NCBI GenBank assembly: GCA_003116975.1
Contig: BGKB01000278.1
Coordinates: forward strand, 62,001 to 126,000
DNA length: 64,000 bases
Reading direction: 5' to 3'
DNA from: Aurantiochytrium sp. KH105
Taxonomy: Eukaryota; Sar; Bigyra; Thraustochytrida; Thraustochytriidae
Part shown: positions 28,890 to 38,900 of the stretch, piece by piece
Layout: each line of letters begins with the position of its first letter
How positions within the stretch are numbered: position 1 is the first letter of the stretch
The notes under the pieces: generated by a model
Told to the model about the DNA's origin: nothing
What the model saw: the letters and a program-made list of their open reading frames with translations, nothing else
The model's database searches: none
Program-made: the position numbers and the translations under genes

Positions 28890-30032
28890 CTACTTTCCTT
28901 TTTTCTCAGGAACTCCAATATCGAGATCCAAGCTTGTTGACCTGCGACGTGCCGGCCATTGACCACAAATACGGCAAAAGTCTGACGTCGGCCGAGAAAG
29001 TTTATAGTGGCAAGCGAGACAGCAGGTGTCGTCGCCGTGTGGCCCGCGCGCAGGAAGGCGAGAATCCTCGAGAGAGGTAAACGCCTGGCGGAAAACCCGA
29101 TAATAGTAGAGATGCTCCGGGTTGCGAATGACCACCTTGTCCTCGCGCAGCAGCCGTTGCTTTTCCTGCAAAAGCTCCTCTGCATTAATAAGATCCGAAA
29201 AGTACCGACCCTCTTCTTTGCCAAGCACAGTGGCGCCGGAGCCAACCTCGATTGGATCTTTGCGTCGCCAAGCCGAGATTGCCTCGGGGAACGCCTCACG
29301 AAGAGGCAGCTTGCCCGTCTGTCGGTGCTGACGAGCCTTGCCCGGCGCAGCCTCCAAATCGCGCTTCCCAATGCAGAGCGCCTTGTCAAGCGATGAAAGC
29401 GCCCAATCTGCAAAAATCGGCGCTGTGAACGGGCTCGTCACCTTGAGACCGAGCGCCTCGCCAAGTACGGGCGCGGAGAAGAACCAGTCAGAGCACATTT
29501 CCCCTCGCTTTTGCGTCCATAGCGGGTCTTCGGTGGCCCAGGAAAAAGAGTACCCGCCCATGAGCTCATCGGACCCATCACCCGTCAGCACGTACCGCAT
29601 CCCACGCTCCTTGGCCTCCATTAATGCGCGAGCGACCACCATGCTGTTGCGAATTTGCATGGGATCAAAGGAGCGTAGCGCTTCAACGCAAAGCTGAAGT
29701 GGCCCCTGCAGCAGCTCATCCTTGCCGCATTCAATTTCAACGTGATCCACGCCATAACTTTTCGCAATGAGCGGCGCGTAAGGCCGATCCGTGGCGCTGG
29801 GGTCGCAGTAAACGGTGAGGGCGAGATCTACGACGAAGCCATTTTCACGAAGAGCTTCCACGACAGCGCAGGTGTCGACACCTCCGCTCAAGACGATGGC
29901 GACTCGCTCCCCCTTCGCTCTCGGCGTCTTTGCGTTTGGCGCGAGGCCCCACTGCTCTGTCCAGATTGACTGCACGCTCGCAATCAGCTTGGCACGACAC
30001 GTCTTGGCCGCCTCAGCCGCGGAGAGCGCCAT
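28890..30032 (-). CDS. Stand-alone asparagine-synthase-like PP-loop enzyme with Cys-pair tail
   Basis: Protein of 380 residues with the ATP-pyrophosphatase (synthase) domain of asparagine synthetase. The PP-loop is LSGGVDTCAV (48-57) and GDGSDELMGGY (151-161) is the second signature. The normal N-terminal glutamine amidotransferase domain (Cys2 nucleophile) is absent: the protein starts MALSAAEAAKTC and reaches the PP-loop within 50 residues. It would need free ammonia, a partner glutaminase or a different substrate. The C-terminus has CCLAC...FCRICGQW, two C-x2-C pairs spaced like a zinc ribbon. Homologues that adenylate other carboxylates (beta-lactam or peptide chemistry) are an alternative. 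The gene is intronless and divergent from the lipase gene. Confidence 0.85.
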   Translation of the reverse strand: MALSAAEAAKTCRAKLIASVQSIWTEQWGLAPNAKTPRAKGERVAIVLSGGVDTCAVVEALRENGFVVDLALTVYCDPSATDRPYAPLIAKSYGVDHVEIECGKDELLQGPLQLCVEALRSFDPMQIRNSMVVARALMEAKERGMRYVLTGDGSDELMGGYSFSWATEDPLWTQKRGEMCSDWFFSAPVLGEALGLKVTSPFTAPIFADWALSSLDKALCIGKRDLEAAPGKARQHRQTGKLPLREAFPEAISAWRRKDPIEVGSGATVLGKEEGRYFSDLINAEELLQEKQRLLREDKVVIRNPEHLYYYRVFRQAFTSLEDSRLPARGPHGDDTCCLACHYKLSRPTSDFCRICGQWPARRRSTSLDLDIGVPEKKGK

Positions 30033-30777
30033 GTCGCGTCGCGCGTGGTTGCTATCCGTGTGCGAGGCGGTCTGGCCGTCTTCTGACTTCGCTCGCTCGC
30101 AGGAAGTCGTCCGTGCGCTCTCTCGCTCCCGCGCAACCTGGCTGGCGGTGAGCAGATTTGCTGTTTATCTTGGACCATCGGACAATACATGTTGTTCGTA
30201 GAAGTGGTTCGCTGGCATCGATGCACTGCAATGATCACCATCTGTTTCTGGGCTACGAAGGACCACCCTTATCACGAATCTATCAATCACAAACAAGCAC
30301 ATGAGCAAGTTCTGTTCAATGTTAGTCCACGAACAATCAGCTGTCTCGTCAAGAAATCGCGTGAACAAGCTCCTTTCAAATAACGCTCGAGCAAACAAGT
30401 CTGGGCGGGACCACCTCTCTCGCCCACCCACCCATCACCGGTCATCTCGTCACATGTCACCAGCTGCAGACTTTTCGACGGAAAGTCGAGCCTCGAAGCA
30501 GACCCGGATCGTTCACGGATGTGCCGGTCACCCCGGTTATACCTTGCCCGGGGTCTTTTCCCCCCAGGGGTAGGGCCTATCAGCTGCAGATGTTAGCGGC
30601 TTTGTACGTCACCGGCGGCGCAACCAATCACCGGACAAGTGCCATTTGACGACTTTCACTTCATCAGACAACTATTCCGAGGCCTGCACAAGGTAATACT
30701 CGAGCGCTCGCCCGCCTGGGGCGGTGGGCGCGCGCGCGCGAGCGAACGTGGGTCTGTGCGAGCGAGCTGCGGCAAGC
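30033..30777. promoter_or_regulatory. Divergent intergenic region
   Basis: Region of 745 nt between the asparagine-synthase-like (-) and lipase (+) genes. It includes C/G-rich short palindromic stretches around 30535-30575 (CCCGGGG, CCCCAGGGG) and alternating GCGCGCGC before the lipase start. No gene is seen. Confidence 0.45.
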
Positions 30778-33700
30778 ATGCTCCCGGCAGTAGACAACCA
30801 AAAGGCGCCCTCCGCGCCTGTGGAGACAAGCAACAGCAGTGCAGGTGTCGTCAACGGGGCAGAAAATGGGCGCGCGGCGCCGGAGCAAACGTCTCCAAGG
30901 TCGGCAGTGGCTCTGGGGACCGGGCAGACAGACCGGGGGACGCGCGCAAGATACGACAAGGCAGATGATGCAGTGTTCAAGCCCAACGAAGATGTAATAC
31001 ATCCTCCAACTCGGTTCCCAAGCGCAGCGACAATCACTTCAGCAGAGAGTGGAGTGGGTACTGATGATCTCGAAATGGGAAACGGGGCGGGCAGCATGGC
31101 CCTTCAAGGCCTGTCTACCTCGATGACAAGACCAAGTCAAACATCTTCTCTCGCTCCGAAAGCCGAGCCTGCCAATGATGCTCCGGGGTCTCCAACCCGA
31201 ACTGATATGCTCATCGGAGAGCAAAACGAACACGCAGGTCGGGGTACGAAATTGCAGAGAGTAGAGCATCCGGACGGGTCTACGCGCACCGAGACAGCAG
31301 TCGCAAAAGAAGATCGGGCCTACATTGCCGACTCGGCGCTTCCACAAACCAAACTCGAGGTCCTCAGCAATCAAGGAGTGCAATTCATCATAATTCTCGT
31401 GATTTCAGTCTTCATTCTCGCGATAACGGTTGCCACTTACATTCTCGAAAACACCAAATTTGCCGATCGCATCCCTGAAGTGCTTGCCATTGAAGGGGCG
31501 ATGATGGTTCTCGCCTCTGCAATCCTCCTCTTCCTTCTCATTTCATTTCCGCAGCGCATCATTGCACGCAGGTGCAGAAAGGAGCGTGTTCTTCCGCAGC
31601 AAGTCCTCATCATCATTCTCATCATCTATCAGGCCTTGGTGCCAAATTACGGTCTCGTCAACACTGCATTATACTGGGCAGATTACAAGCGCGCCATTTC
31701 TCGAGCCCAAAACGTGACGCTCTTTGGTGATCAGGTCTACATCTACATGATGATTGAAAATGACGACAATAGCAACACATCGGGACAAATTTCCATCGCG
31801 CTTCTCTTCTTTTTTTGGGCAAGCATGCTGCGCATCGCAGGCTATTACAGCCTTAGCATCGAGCTGCGCTTGAAGACGCTCAGTTCTCGCGCAGGCAAGA
31901 AGCCGCGACCCCGCACTCTCATCATTGACGCCTCCGGCAAGCGACGGGCAAAATCGGGTGATCCAACGGATGAAGACGAAGACGAGATCTTGAGCTCAGA
32001 CTCGGACGACGATATGTTCGACGAGAGTGGAAGTGACACAGACGATAAAGAGGAGGACGACGATGAAGATGATGCAGACGGGGACACCTTTTTTCTCCTG
32101 GAAAGGAGTCGCAATTCCCGAATGGATGCCCACATGTTGGGCACGACGAGGATGCCTGAGCGCCACCAGTCGCAAACGAATCCCGAAAAAGATGTTGAAA
32201 ACGAGGCAGGGGCAGCAGTCATGGAAAAGGAAAAGCGACTCTCTCCTTTGCGGTTCAGAATGCAGAGGCTTTGGTCCGTCGTGTCCGGCTCAATTTCCCG
32301 CTTCTGGAAAAGCGTGGAAACTCGTTCGAAACAAATGAGCCTTTGCTCTTGCTACTATGTTTTCTGCTGCTTTATGTGCTGCAGCTGCGCTCGCTGTGCG
32401 AGCAGAACGTCCATTCGCGGTGTCCTCCGTCTCGGCATGGCGTGGAAATTTCTCGTCGGTCTCCTCATCTACACCATCTTCTTTGCCCTACTCGAGGAGG
32501 TCTTCAACTTCAACTGTAGCCTTGTGCCGTTTGTCGGCATGTTGAGCGTACTTCGCGTCTGCACTACTTCCGATGAGAACGGCGATCTCTACTGCTCCAT
32601 GGATGTGTATCCTACCGCCTTTCGTCGTGCAATCGGCGTTACCGTCCTCTTTGCCCTCGAGATTTCAATCTTTTGGTACATTGGTCGCACTTCGAAAAGG
32701 GTTCATCAGCGAATTGCAGCAATTCCGTATGCCCTTAATCGGTCCAATTACCTCAGTGTGACCTTTACTCAAGCTACCATCTCGCTTTTCTGGACACTTA
32801 TTTTTCTCCTTGGTGTCCTTGAAACATGCGTTCCAAGTGTTTCTGTCAACATTCAACGTCCGATGGTGAATCTCACCGCGGATGGTTTGCTCGATAGCGT
32901 GTATCTCGAGGCGGACCCCCTTTACATGGTAGGCATTACTTCGTCGGCAGTCACCTTTTCATGCCTAGGCGTTTGCTTTACAGCCTGGGTTCTCATCATG
33001 GCGTATGCATGGCTCCCTGCAGACTCGACCCGGATCCGGGGATGGTTCCTTGGTCTTCCTTCGAGCTCGGGCCCAATGACCGGGATCGCAACACAGGAAG
33101 CGCACAATCCATCGCATCAGCATGTGCTCAATCCATTTGACATGATCAAAAGCGAGAGCCTCGAAATTATTCTCGAGCGTTACTTTGACGAGAATCCAGT
33201 TCTCATTTCTAGAGAGCGCCGCTTCCGCAAAGTATTCATGCAGCAGATCAGCTCTGCTCCGAAACCAAAGCTCCGGAAGAGCCAAATGATGCTTTTGCAG
33301 GCCACGGGCATCTCCTCGCGCATTCTCTTTGAGAACCCAGTCCCTGAGCCTCCCACGCCAATGACTGCTGGCACAGTAAATGAGGCCGATGGCGAAGAGA
33401 ATCGCCTCGAGAGTTCTGAGACGCGTCAGGTCTACGCTGACTCGGCCGTGTCACTCGCGAGCAACCGCTCTAGCCGCCTTCGCACGATCCAGCGTCAGCT
33501 TTTAAGCCACGTCTGCGTCATTGAGACAGAGATTGCCCTTTTTAACTTTGCTGCGCTCGCTTACAAGGTTGGAACCGAAGCATGGGCGACCCCGCCCCCG
33601 GAGCAATCTGAGCTGGTTGCCTCCGCTCCAGAGTACAAGCTTCTGCGGCACATTGTTGACGAAAAGCTTGATACTCACGTCATCGTCGCCAAGAGCGCAG

Positions 33701-34797
33701 ACCGCATCATCATCTCCTTTCGCGGCACCGTTTCTTCGCTCAATGTGGACACCGACTTTGACTGGAAGCTCGAACGATATGATCAGGCCTGCGAAGTCGA
33801 GCCATTGCCGAGCGCGACCCCTCGTGAGCGCTTCTGGAGCGAAAAGGAACCCACAGTGCATCGCGGTTTCCAAATTGCATATGCCGGAGTGAGAGAGACA
33901 TTGCACGAACTCATTGACCCACTCATTTCCCCGCGAATTGGACCTGACGGAAGGCTTCGTCAGCGTCGCGCAGTTCTCTGCTCGGGTCACTCCCTGGGTG
34001 GTGCACTTGCTGTTATCTGTGCATTTGACTTTGCCTGCTATCTCGACTCGGTCCTCTCTGATTCTGAAAGACCTGCGGTAGGTTGCACTACATTTGGCTG
34101 TCCACGCATCGGCTCGTACTCCTTCCTCATGCGCTATCGTCGCATGGTGCCCTCCACGAAGCGCTTCGTTCTCGCAAGCGATATCATTCCCAAAACGCCC
34201 CCACGCTTATTCAAGGGCAAATACGGTGGCTACCATCACATTGGGACTGAATTTTTGCTGGACCTCAATGGCAACCTTCTCATTTCTCCGCACATGGTTG
34301 AGCGCGCTATATTGCATGGCCTTCGAAGCGTCAAGTCGCGTATGCACTTTGCCTCTCTGTACACTCTTGCCCTCGCACTGTGGTGCTCACGCATGAAGAT
34401 TGAACCTGATCTCTGGGTGGTGCACATTACAGACACGTTGAAATACGCCAAGGCAGACATTCTTAGCCGACACGAAGAGCTTTTTCGCGCCTCCTATAAC
34501 ATCTTTAACAGAGAAGGTGTAATTTACGACCTCAATGTGGCGCCACGACGCAACATTGGGATCCAAGTCGACCCCGAAGAAGTTTCCGAGCATGACGAGG
34601 AACTCAAGCCTTTTATGCCGCGACATCGCTCGGCTCCCGTTCGTCTTTCGTCCACGGAAGCGACACGACTCGATCAGGCTCTCACCTTTGCAATTAGCAC
34701 CCACGGGGAGCGCGACCCGAGCACCCTCACGCTGGACCAGCTTCGCTCGCTGCGTATCCTCGTCAAGGCGACGGCCGAGCGCCGGCCGCACCTATAA
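30778..34797 (+). CDS. Multi-pass membrane class-3 lipase (diacylglycerol lipase-like)
   Basis: Protein of 1339 residues in one exon. The N-terminus is a disordered region of about 200 residues, followed by about eight hydrophobic segments in two groups (roughly 203-363 and 556-750). The groups are separated by an acidic, Ser/Asp-rich loop (DEDEDEILSSDSDDD). The C-terminal third is a lipase class 3 alpha/beta hydrolase. FRGTVSSLNVDTDFDW is the oxyanion/strand region, GHSLGGALA has its nucleophile at about Ser1072, and DIIPKTPP supplies the likely catalytic Asp. An HHIGTEF segment near the end probably contributes the catalytic His. The plan resembles sn-1 diacylglycerol lipase, but DAGL has four TM helices. 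The start is ATG at 30778. Confidence 0.86.
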   Translation: MLPAVDNQKAPSAPVETSNSSAGVVNGAENGRAAPEQTSPRSAVALGTGQTDRGTRARYDKADDAVFKPNEDVIHPPTRFPSAATITSAESGVGTDDLEMGNGAGSMALQGLSTSMTRPSQTSSLAPKAEPANDAPGSPTRTDMLIGEQNEHAGRGTKLQRVEHPDGSTRTETAVAKEDRAYIADSALPQTKLEVLSNQGVQFIIILVISVFILAITVATYILENTKFADRIPEVLAIEGAMMVLASAILLFLLISFPQRIIARRCRKERVLPQQVLIIILIIYQALVPNYGLVNTALYWADYKRAISRAQNVTLFGDQVYIYMMIENDDNSNTSGQISIALLFFFWASMLRIAGYYSLSIELRLKTLSSRAGKKPRPRTLIIDASGKRRAKSGDPTDEDEDEILSSDSDDDMFDESGSDTDDKEEDDDEDDADGDTFFLLERSRNSRMDAHMLGTTRMPERHQSQTNPEKDVENEAGAAVMEKEKRLSPLRFRMQRLWSVVSGSISRFWKSVETRSKQMSLCSCYYVFCCFMCCSCARCASRTSIRGVLRLGMAWKFLVGLLIYTIFFALLEEVFNFNCSLVPFVGMLSVLRVCTTSDENGDLYCSMDVYPTAFRRAIGVTVLFALEISIFWYIGRTSKRVHQRIAAIPYALNRSNYLSVTFTQATISLFWTLIFLLGVLETCVPSVSVNIQRPMVNLTADGLLDSVYLEADPLYMVGITSSAVTFSCLGVCFTAWVLIMAYAWLPADSTRIRGWFLGLPSSSGPMTGIATQEAHNPSHQHVLNPFDMIKSESLEIILERYFDENPVLISRERRFRKVFMQQISSAPKPKLRKSQMMLLQATGISSRILFENPVPEPPTPMTAGTVNEADGEENRLESSETRQVYADSAVSLASNRSSRLRTIQRQLLSHVCVIETEIALFNFAALAYKVGTEAWATPPPEQSELVASAPEYKLLRHIVDEKLDTHVIVAKSADRIIISFRGTVSSLNVDTDFDWKLERYDQACEVEPLPSATPRERFWSEKEPTVHRGFQIAYAGVRETLHELIDPLISPRIGPDGRLRQRRAVLCSGHSLGGALAVICAFDFACYLDSVLSDSERPAVGCTTFGCPRIGSYSFLMRYRRMVPSTKRFVLASDIIPKTPPRLFKGKYGGYHHIGTEFLLDLNGNLLISPHMVERAILHGLRSVKSRMHFASLYTLALALWCSRMKIEPDLWVVHITDTLKYAKADILSRHEELFRASYNIFNREGVIYDLNVAPRRNIGIQVDPEEVSEHDEELKPFMPRHRSAPVRLSSTEATRLDQALTFAISTHGERDPSTLTLDQLRSLRILVKATAERRPHL

Positions 34798-35905
34798 CTT
34801 ATCAACCACATTTCACATCCAACGACTGAATTGAACGATTTCGACGAAAGCAGACTTGCTGCGCGATTGACGAAAGCTTGTGGCCGCTGTATAGATTTGT
34901 ACGCCCAAGGACGAACGCATTCCCCTTTCGCGGTGCATGCCATACTGACGACTTGTGCCTCCACGTAGATTTTCGGGTCGCGAAAAGGGCTTTTTTCTTT
35001 CACTTTTTTCCTTTTATGGTTTTTCGCTTCTCGTAGACACCAAATACCAACCGTAGTTTTTCTTACTTGTAATTCAAATGGAGTCTTGGCGACTTTCGGG
35101 AACAGCAAAGAGGAGAATGCCTACCTGCCATCCGGCGAAAAATAGATACTGCGAGAAGCGCCGCTACCGCTGCACCGCGCGCCAGCGAGGGTGCAGAATC
35201 CAGAAACGAGTAATGTTCGTCATTGCAAGCTAGGACTGACTCTGGCGACGAGGCAAAGCAATTCCATCGACACCAGATCCAAAGCTCTCTTGTTAATTAT
35301 CCAGCGTAACCCAGTATTCATATTTACCCTCCAGTAGAACTCAAAAAGGTGTATGAAAACGTTCGCAGTCACAAGCGAAGCTTGACAGGTGAATGGCGAC
35401 ATCTATTTATGGACTGACTTGCACCAGTATAGATAGTCCAGGCCCAGGCGTTCGTGATGACTGCGTAAAGACACTCTGTTGCTCTGCTTTGACAGGCAGC
35501 ATCACCATGGTTGCTGGGCCTAGACCATAGTTGGGCCTAATTTACGAGTAATCGCTCGTCGACCATTAATGTTGTAGTGGCCATTGCTGTCGCTCGGACT
35601 CAAGTGTGGCTGCTCTTAGCGCTATAAGAACTGACAGCTCAGCTCCGAGCAGGGCCAAGCCACTCACTGCAATCACCTTGCGACAGTCACGCACTTCACG
35701 CGTTGGGCGCCCTCGCCCCGCAGGATACCTCGTCTCTTCAAATTTGCAGTGCCTATAGTCATGCAGGAGAAGACCAAACAGGTGCACGCCTTTCGTCAGT
35801 GCAGTGCGTGATTGTTGCCACCCGGCAGAAGCACATATCCTGCGAGGAGCACCGCTGCCGCTGCGCCGCGCGCGAGCGAGGGCGCGGAGTCCAGAAACGA
35901 GGAAG
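34798..35905. other. Intergenic spacer with 5'-gene relic
   Basis: Region of 1.1 kb between the lipase and FG-GAP genes. It contains a decayed copy (35121-35250) of the 5' end of the following gene. No other gene is seen. Confidence 0.6.
35121..35250 (+). pseudogene. Decayed duplicate of the 5' end of the FG-GAP receptor gene
   Basis: This stretch aligns at an offset of 690 nt with 35811-35940, the 5' UTR and start of the FG-GAP gene. Shared words include CCAGAAACGAG, CGTCATTGCAAGCT, CTGGCGACG and the CCGCTGC/CCGCGCG block. The equivalent ATG exists, but an extra T shifts the frame and TAG follows after six codons. The signal peptide is not encoded, so it is non-functional as a gene start. 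It could be left from tandem gene duplication or recombination. Confidence 0.75.
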
Positions 35906-38900
35906 ATGCGTCATTGCAAGCTGGGTCTGGTGCTGGCGACGCTGGTCAGCTTGGCTGCGGTAGCTCTGATGGAAGCAGCCACGAGCTCGTGCGCAAGGCT
36001 CAACCGCTTCGACGGCGGCGAGGACGACGCGCAGTGCGGATCGTGCTTCCCGGAGCACGTGAGCGGGTCCGACGCCGGGCCATGCCGCTTCAGAGACTTT
36101 GGCCTCGTCCCGCGGATGGCGGAAGGGCCTGCGGTCGCGGAAGATGACATTTTCAGCACTCGCTCCATCGCTCGCTTCGTCGACCTCAACAACGACGGCC
36201 TTCTCGACATGGTCGCTGCCACTTATTCCTCATCAAAGTTTTCCTATTATGAAAACGTCGGCACAGCCTCCATGCCCTCATTTGAGAAGACGACCAGCAA
36301 CTCGCCCGTGCAAGACTTCCCGAGTAACATCAATTTCGACGCTCAGGTTGCCTTCGGAGACTTCACCGCCGATGGCTTCCCTGACGCCATCGTCTTCAGT
36401 GCATTTACAGTCTCAGATTCCTCAAGCGCAGACGATCAGAAGAAGGTCTCTCTCTTTGTCTGGAGCGAAACCGAAAATAAGCTCGTCGAGGCGCCGAGTG
36501 CGGACATTCACCCTCTTCAGGATCTCGACGGGTACAATATTCGCGCCATGCACTTGGTGGATCTCAACGGAGATGGGAAACTCGACGTTCTCGCGGCGAC
36601 CGGCGGAAACGAAGTCCTTTTTCTCGAGAATACTGGCTCCAGCGAGTCCCCCACGTGGACCAAATCGACGCTTCAATTCGACGTCTCCGCGTTCAGCTCC
36701 AAAATCCAAGACATTGGCACAAGACCTCGGCAGCTTCCCACCGGAGACCGTGTTCAAGACATTTTTGTCACAGATTATTCCAACAACCTGTACGTACTCA
36801 TGAACGAGGGCACTGCGGACGCCCCAGCCTTTGCCAAAGCAAGGACCGCGGATAGTGAAGTCTTTTCGCTCGTCGACGACTGGCTTGAAAACCCGAACGT
36901 GAACCGCAATCTCCTCGTGACATCGATTGCATCCGTCAACCTCTTTGGTAAAGACACGGAGGATTTCGTGGTGGTGCAGGCCCAGACAACACCTCTGATT
37001 CGAGTTCTTTCGCAAGTCCCGAGAGAGGTATCGTGGACACTTGTGAACGGCGACGCTGACCCCTTTGCCAACCTCTCTGGTCTTGTCTACGTGGCACCTA
37101 CTTTCTTCGACATGGATGGCGATGGTGATCTTGACCTTATTGCGGGTCAGGTAACTCGTGCCTCCACCGGAGACATCTTTACGTTCAAGTACTTCCGCAA
37201 CGACTGGCCGTCCGGGTTTGTGGAGCAAAGCAATGAGGCTAGAAACCCAATTGCCAACTTGACACTCGGTGAAGACGTCTTCTACGAAGAAGGCGCACAA
37301 GCAAGCTTCTTCGTCAGCGAGACGTCCAACGAAACATACATGGTTCTTTCCGACACAAACGCAAGATCCTCGCTCCTGTATAAGCGACAGGGCGAGACAT
37401 TTGTGAAGCTCGAGCAAATGGCGTTCCCTAAATTGGGGATCAGCACTGCGCGGAGTATCCAGTTCGTCAAGTTCAACGCATCCGGACCGCTGCAGGCCTA
37501 TACCATCGGGACAGGAAATACGCAGCACAATAACCTTCAGGTCAAAGCATACGAGTTCGTTAGCGAGGACGCCGATCCTATGTTCCGTGAGCTGGACGCG
37601 CCGGCTTTCGAGTTCACAGATGATATCATGGACCAACTCGAGCCGCTTGTACGTGATGGCGGATCTTGGAACGTCAATATTGGTCTTTACCCGACGCTGT
37701 CATTGGGTGACATGGACAACGATGGCGACGTCGACGTGTTTTTCTCCGTCAACCCCAACTCGATCTTCATGTGGGAGAACCGAGGTACTCCTGAAACCCC
37801 CGACTTCGGCGATAGCTCATACCTCACGGAGATGAGCCTTCCCAAAGAAGACGGGACGGATTGGTCAAGTGACGAACCCATGGTCGCTGTGGCCGACGTG
37901 GATGGTGATGGCGATCTGGACCTTGTCACTGTCGACCAAGGAGGATCTTATCTCTACTATGTCAGCACGCAGAGCGACTGCGCTTCTCAGACACCCGCTT
38001 CGCTGAACCGCGGCGAATGCGCCCAAGGCAGAGTCACCACGGAGGACATCTTCACGGACGTCACAAACCAGAAGGAACTGGAGGATGCATCGTATTCCCC
38101 GGGTCTCTGGTCTTGCACTTCTAATTTTATTGGCAACTCCTGCGAACGCTGCGCTGTAGGCATGTACGGACCGGACTGCAGCCAGAGGTGCCCCACTGGA
38201 AGCACCACCAACGTTACACTTGGCTGGGGCGTGTATCCGAACTTCGCCACCATCGAGGACTGCCAATGTTCAGGCGCATTGGTGCGCCAGGGGGACGAGT
38301 GCACCTGCCCGCCAGGCTATGAGTTTAGCAATGCGAGTGGTACCGATACCTGTGTCAAGTGCGGGCGTGGAACGTACAAGAGCGGATATGGTTTGGAGCC
38401 GTGCGAAGAATGTCCTTATAGTGACTACTCTGACACCATGGAAATGCAGAATGGCATCAATAAAACGATCACGGGCGCCGACAATGTTTCTCTCTGCTCG
38501 TGCCGTGAAAGCTTCGACCTGGACAACGAGACCAACACATGTTTATGTATGCCTGGTCAGTCACTTGATGTTGATAGTCAACTTTGCCTCCCGTGCGCTC
38601 TGGGGTCATATACGAACGGACTGAACCTTGCAGAGTCATGCGAGCTCTGTGCCGAGGGCCTTGATACGTTTCAAGAGGGGAGCACCGAATGTGAAGACCC
38701 ATTGTGCGATCTTGGCCAAGAACGAATCAACAGTACCTGTCAAAGATGCGAGACGGGAACCTATCGCGGCGAGACAGAACGCTACTGCATCCCCTGTCCC
38801 TCGCAAAGATCTAACACGAATGGTGAAGGTAGCACTTCTATCAACGACTGTCTCGCTAATGTAGGGTCTTTCTCTCTCGACGAGAACACTGTAGTATCAT

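Noticed and set aside
30724-30777. N-terminal extension of the lipase from a GTG
   Set aside because: Not an ATG. It encodes only GCGCGC-derived residues, and ATG 30778 is the natural start. The same reasoning was applied to 35804-35905, 41379-41390 and 47420-47653.
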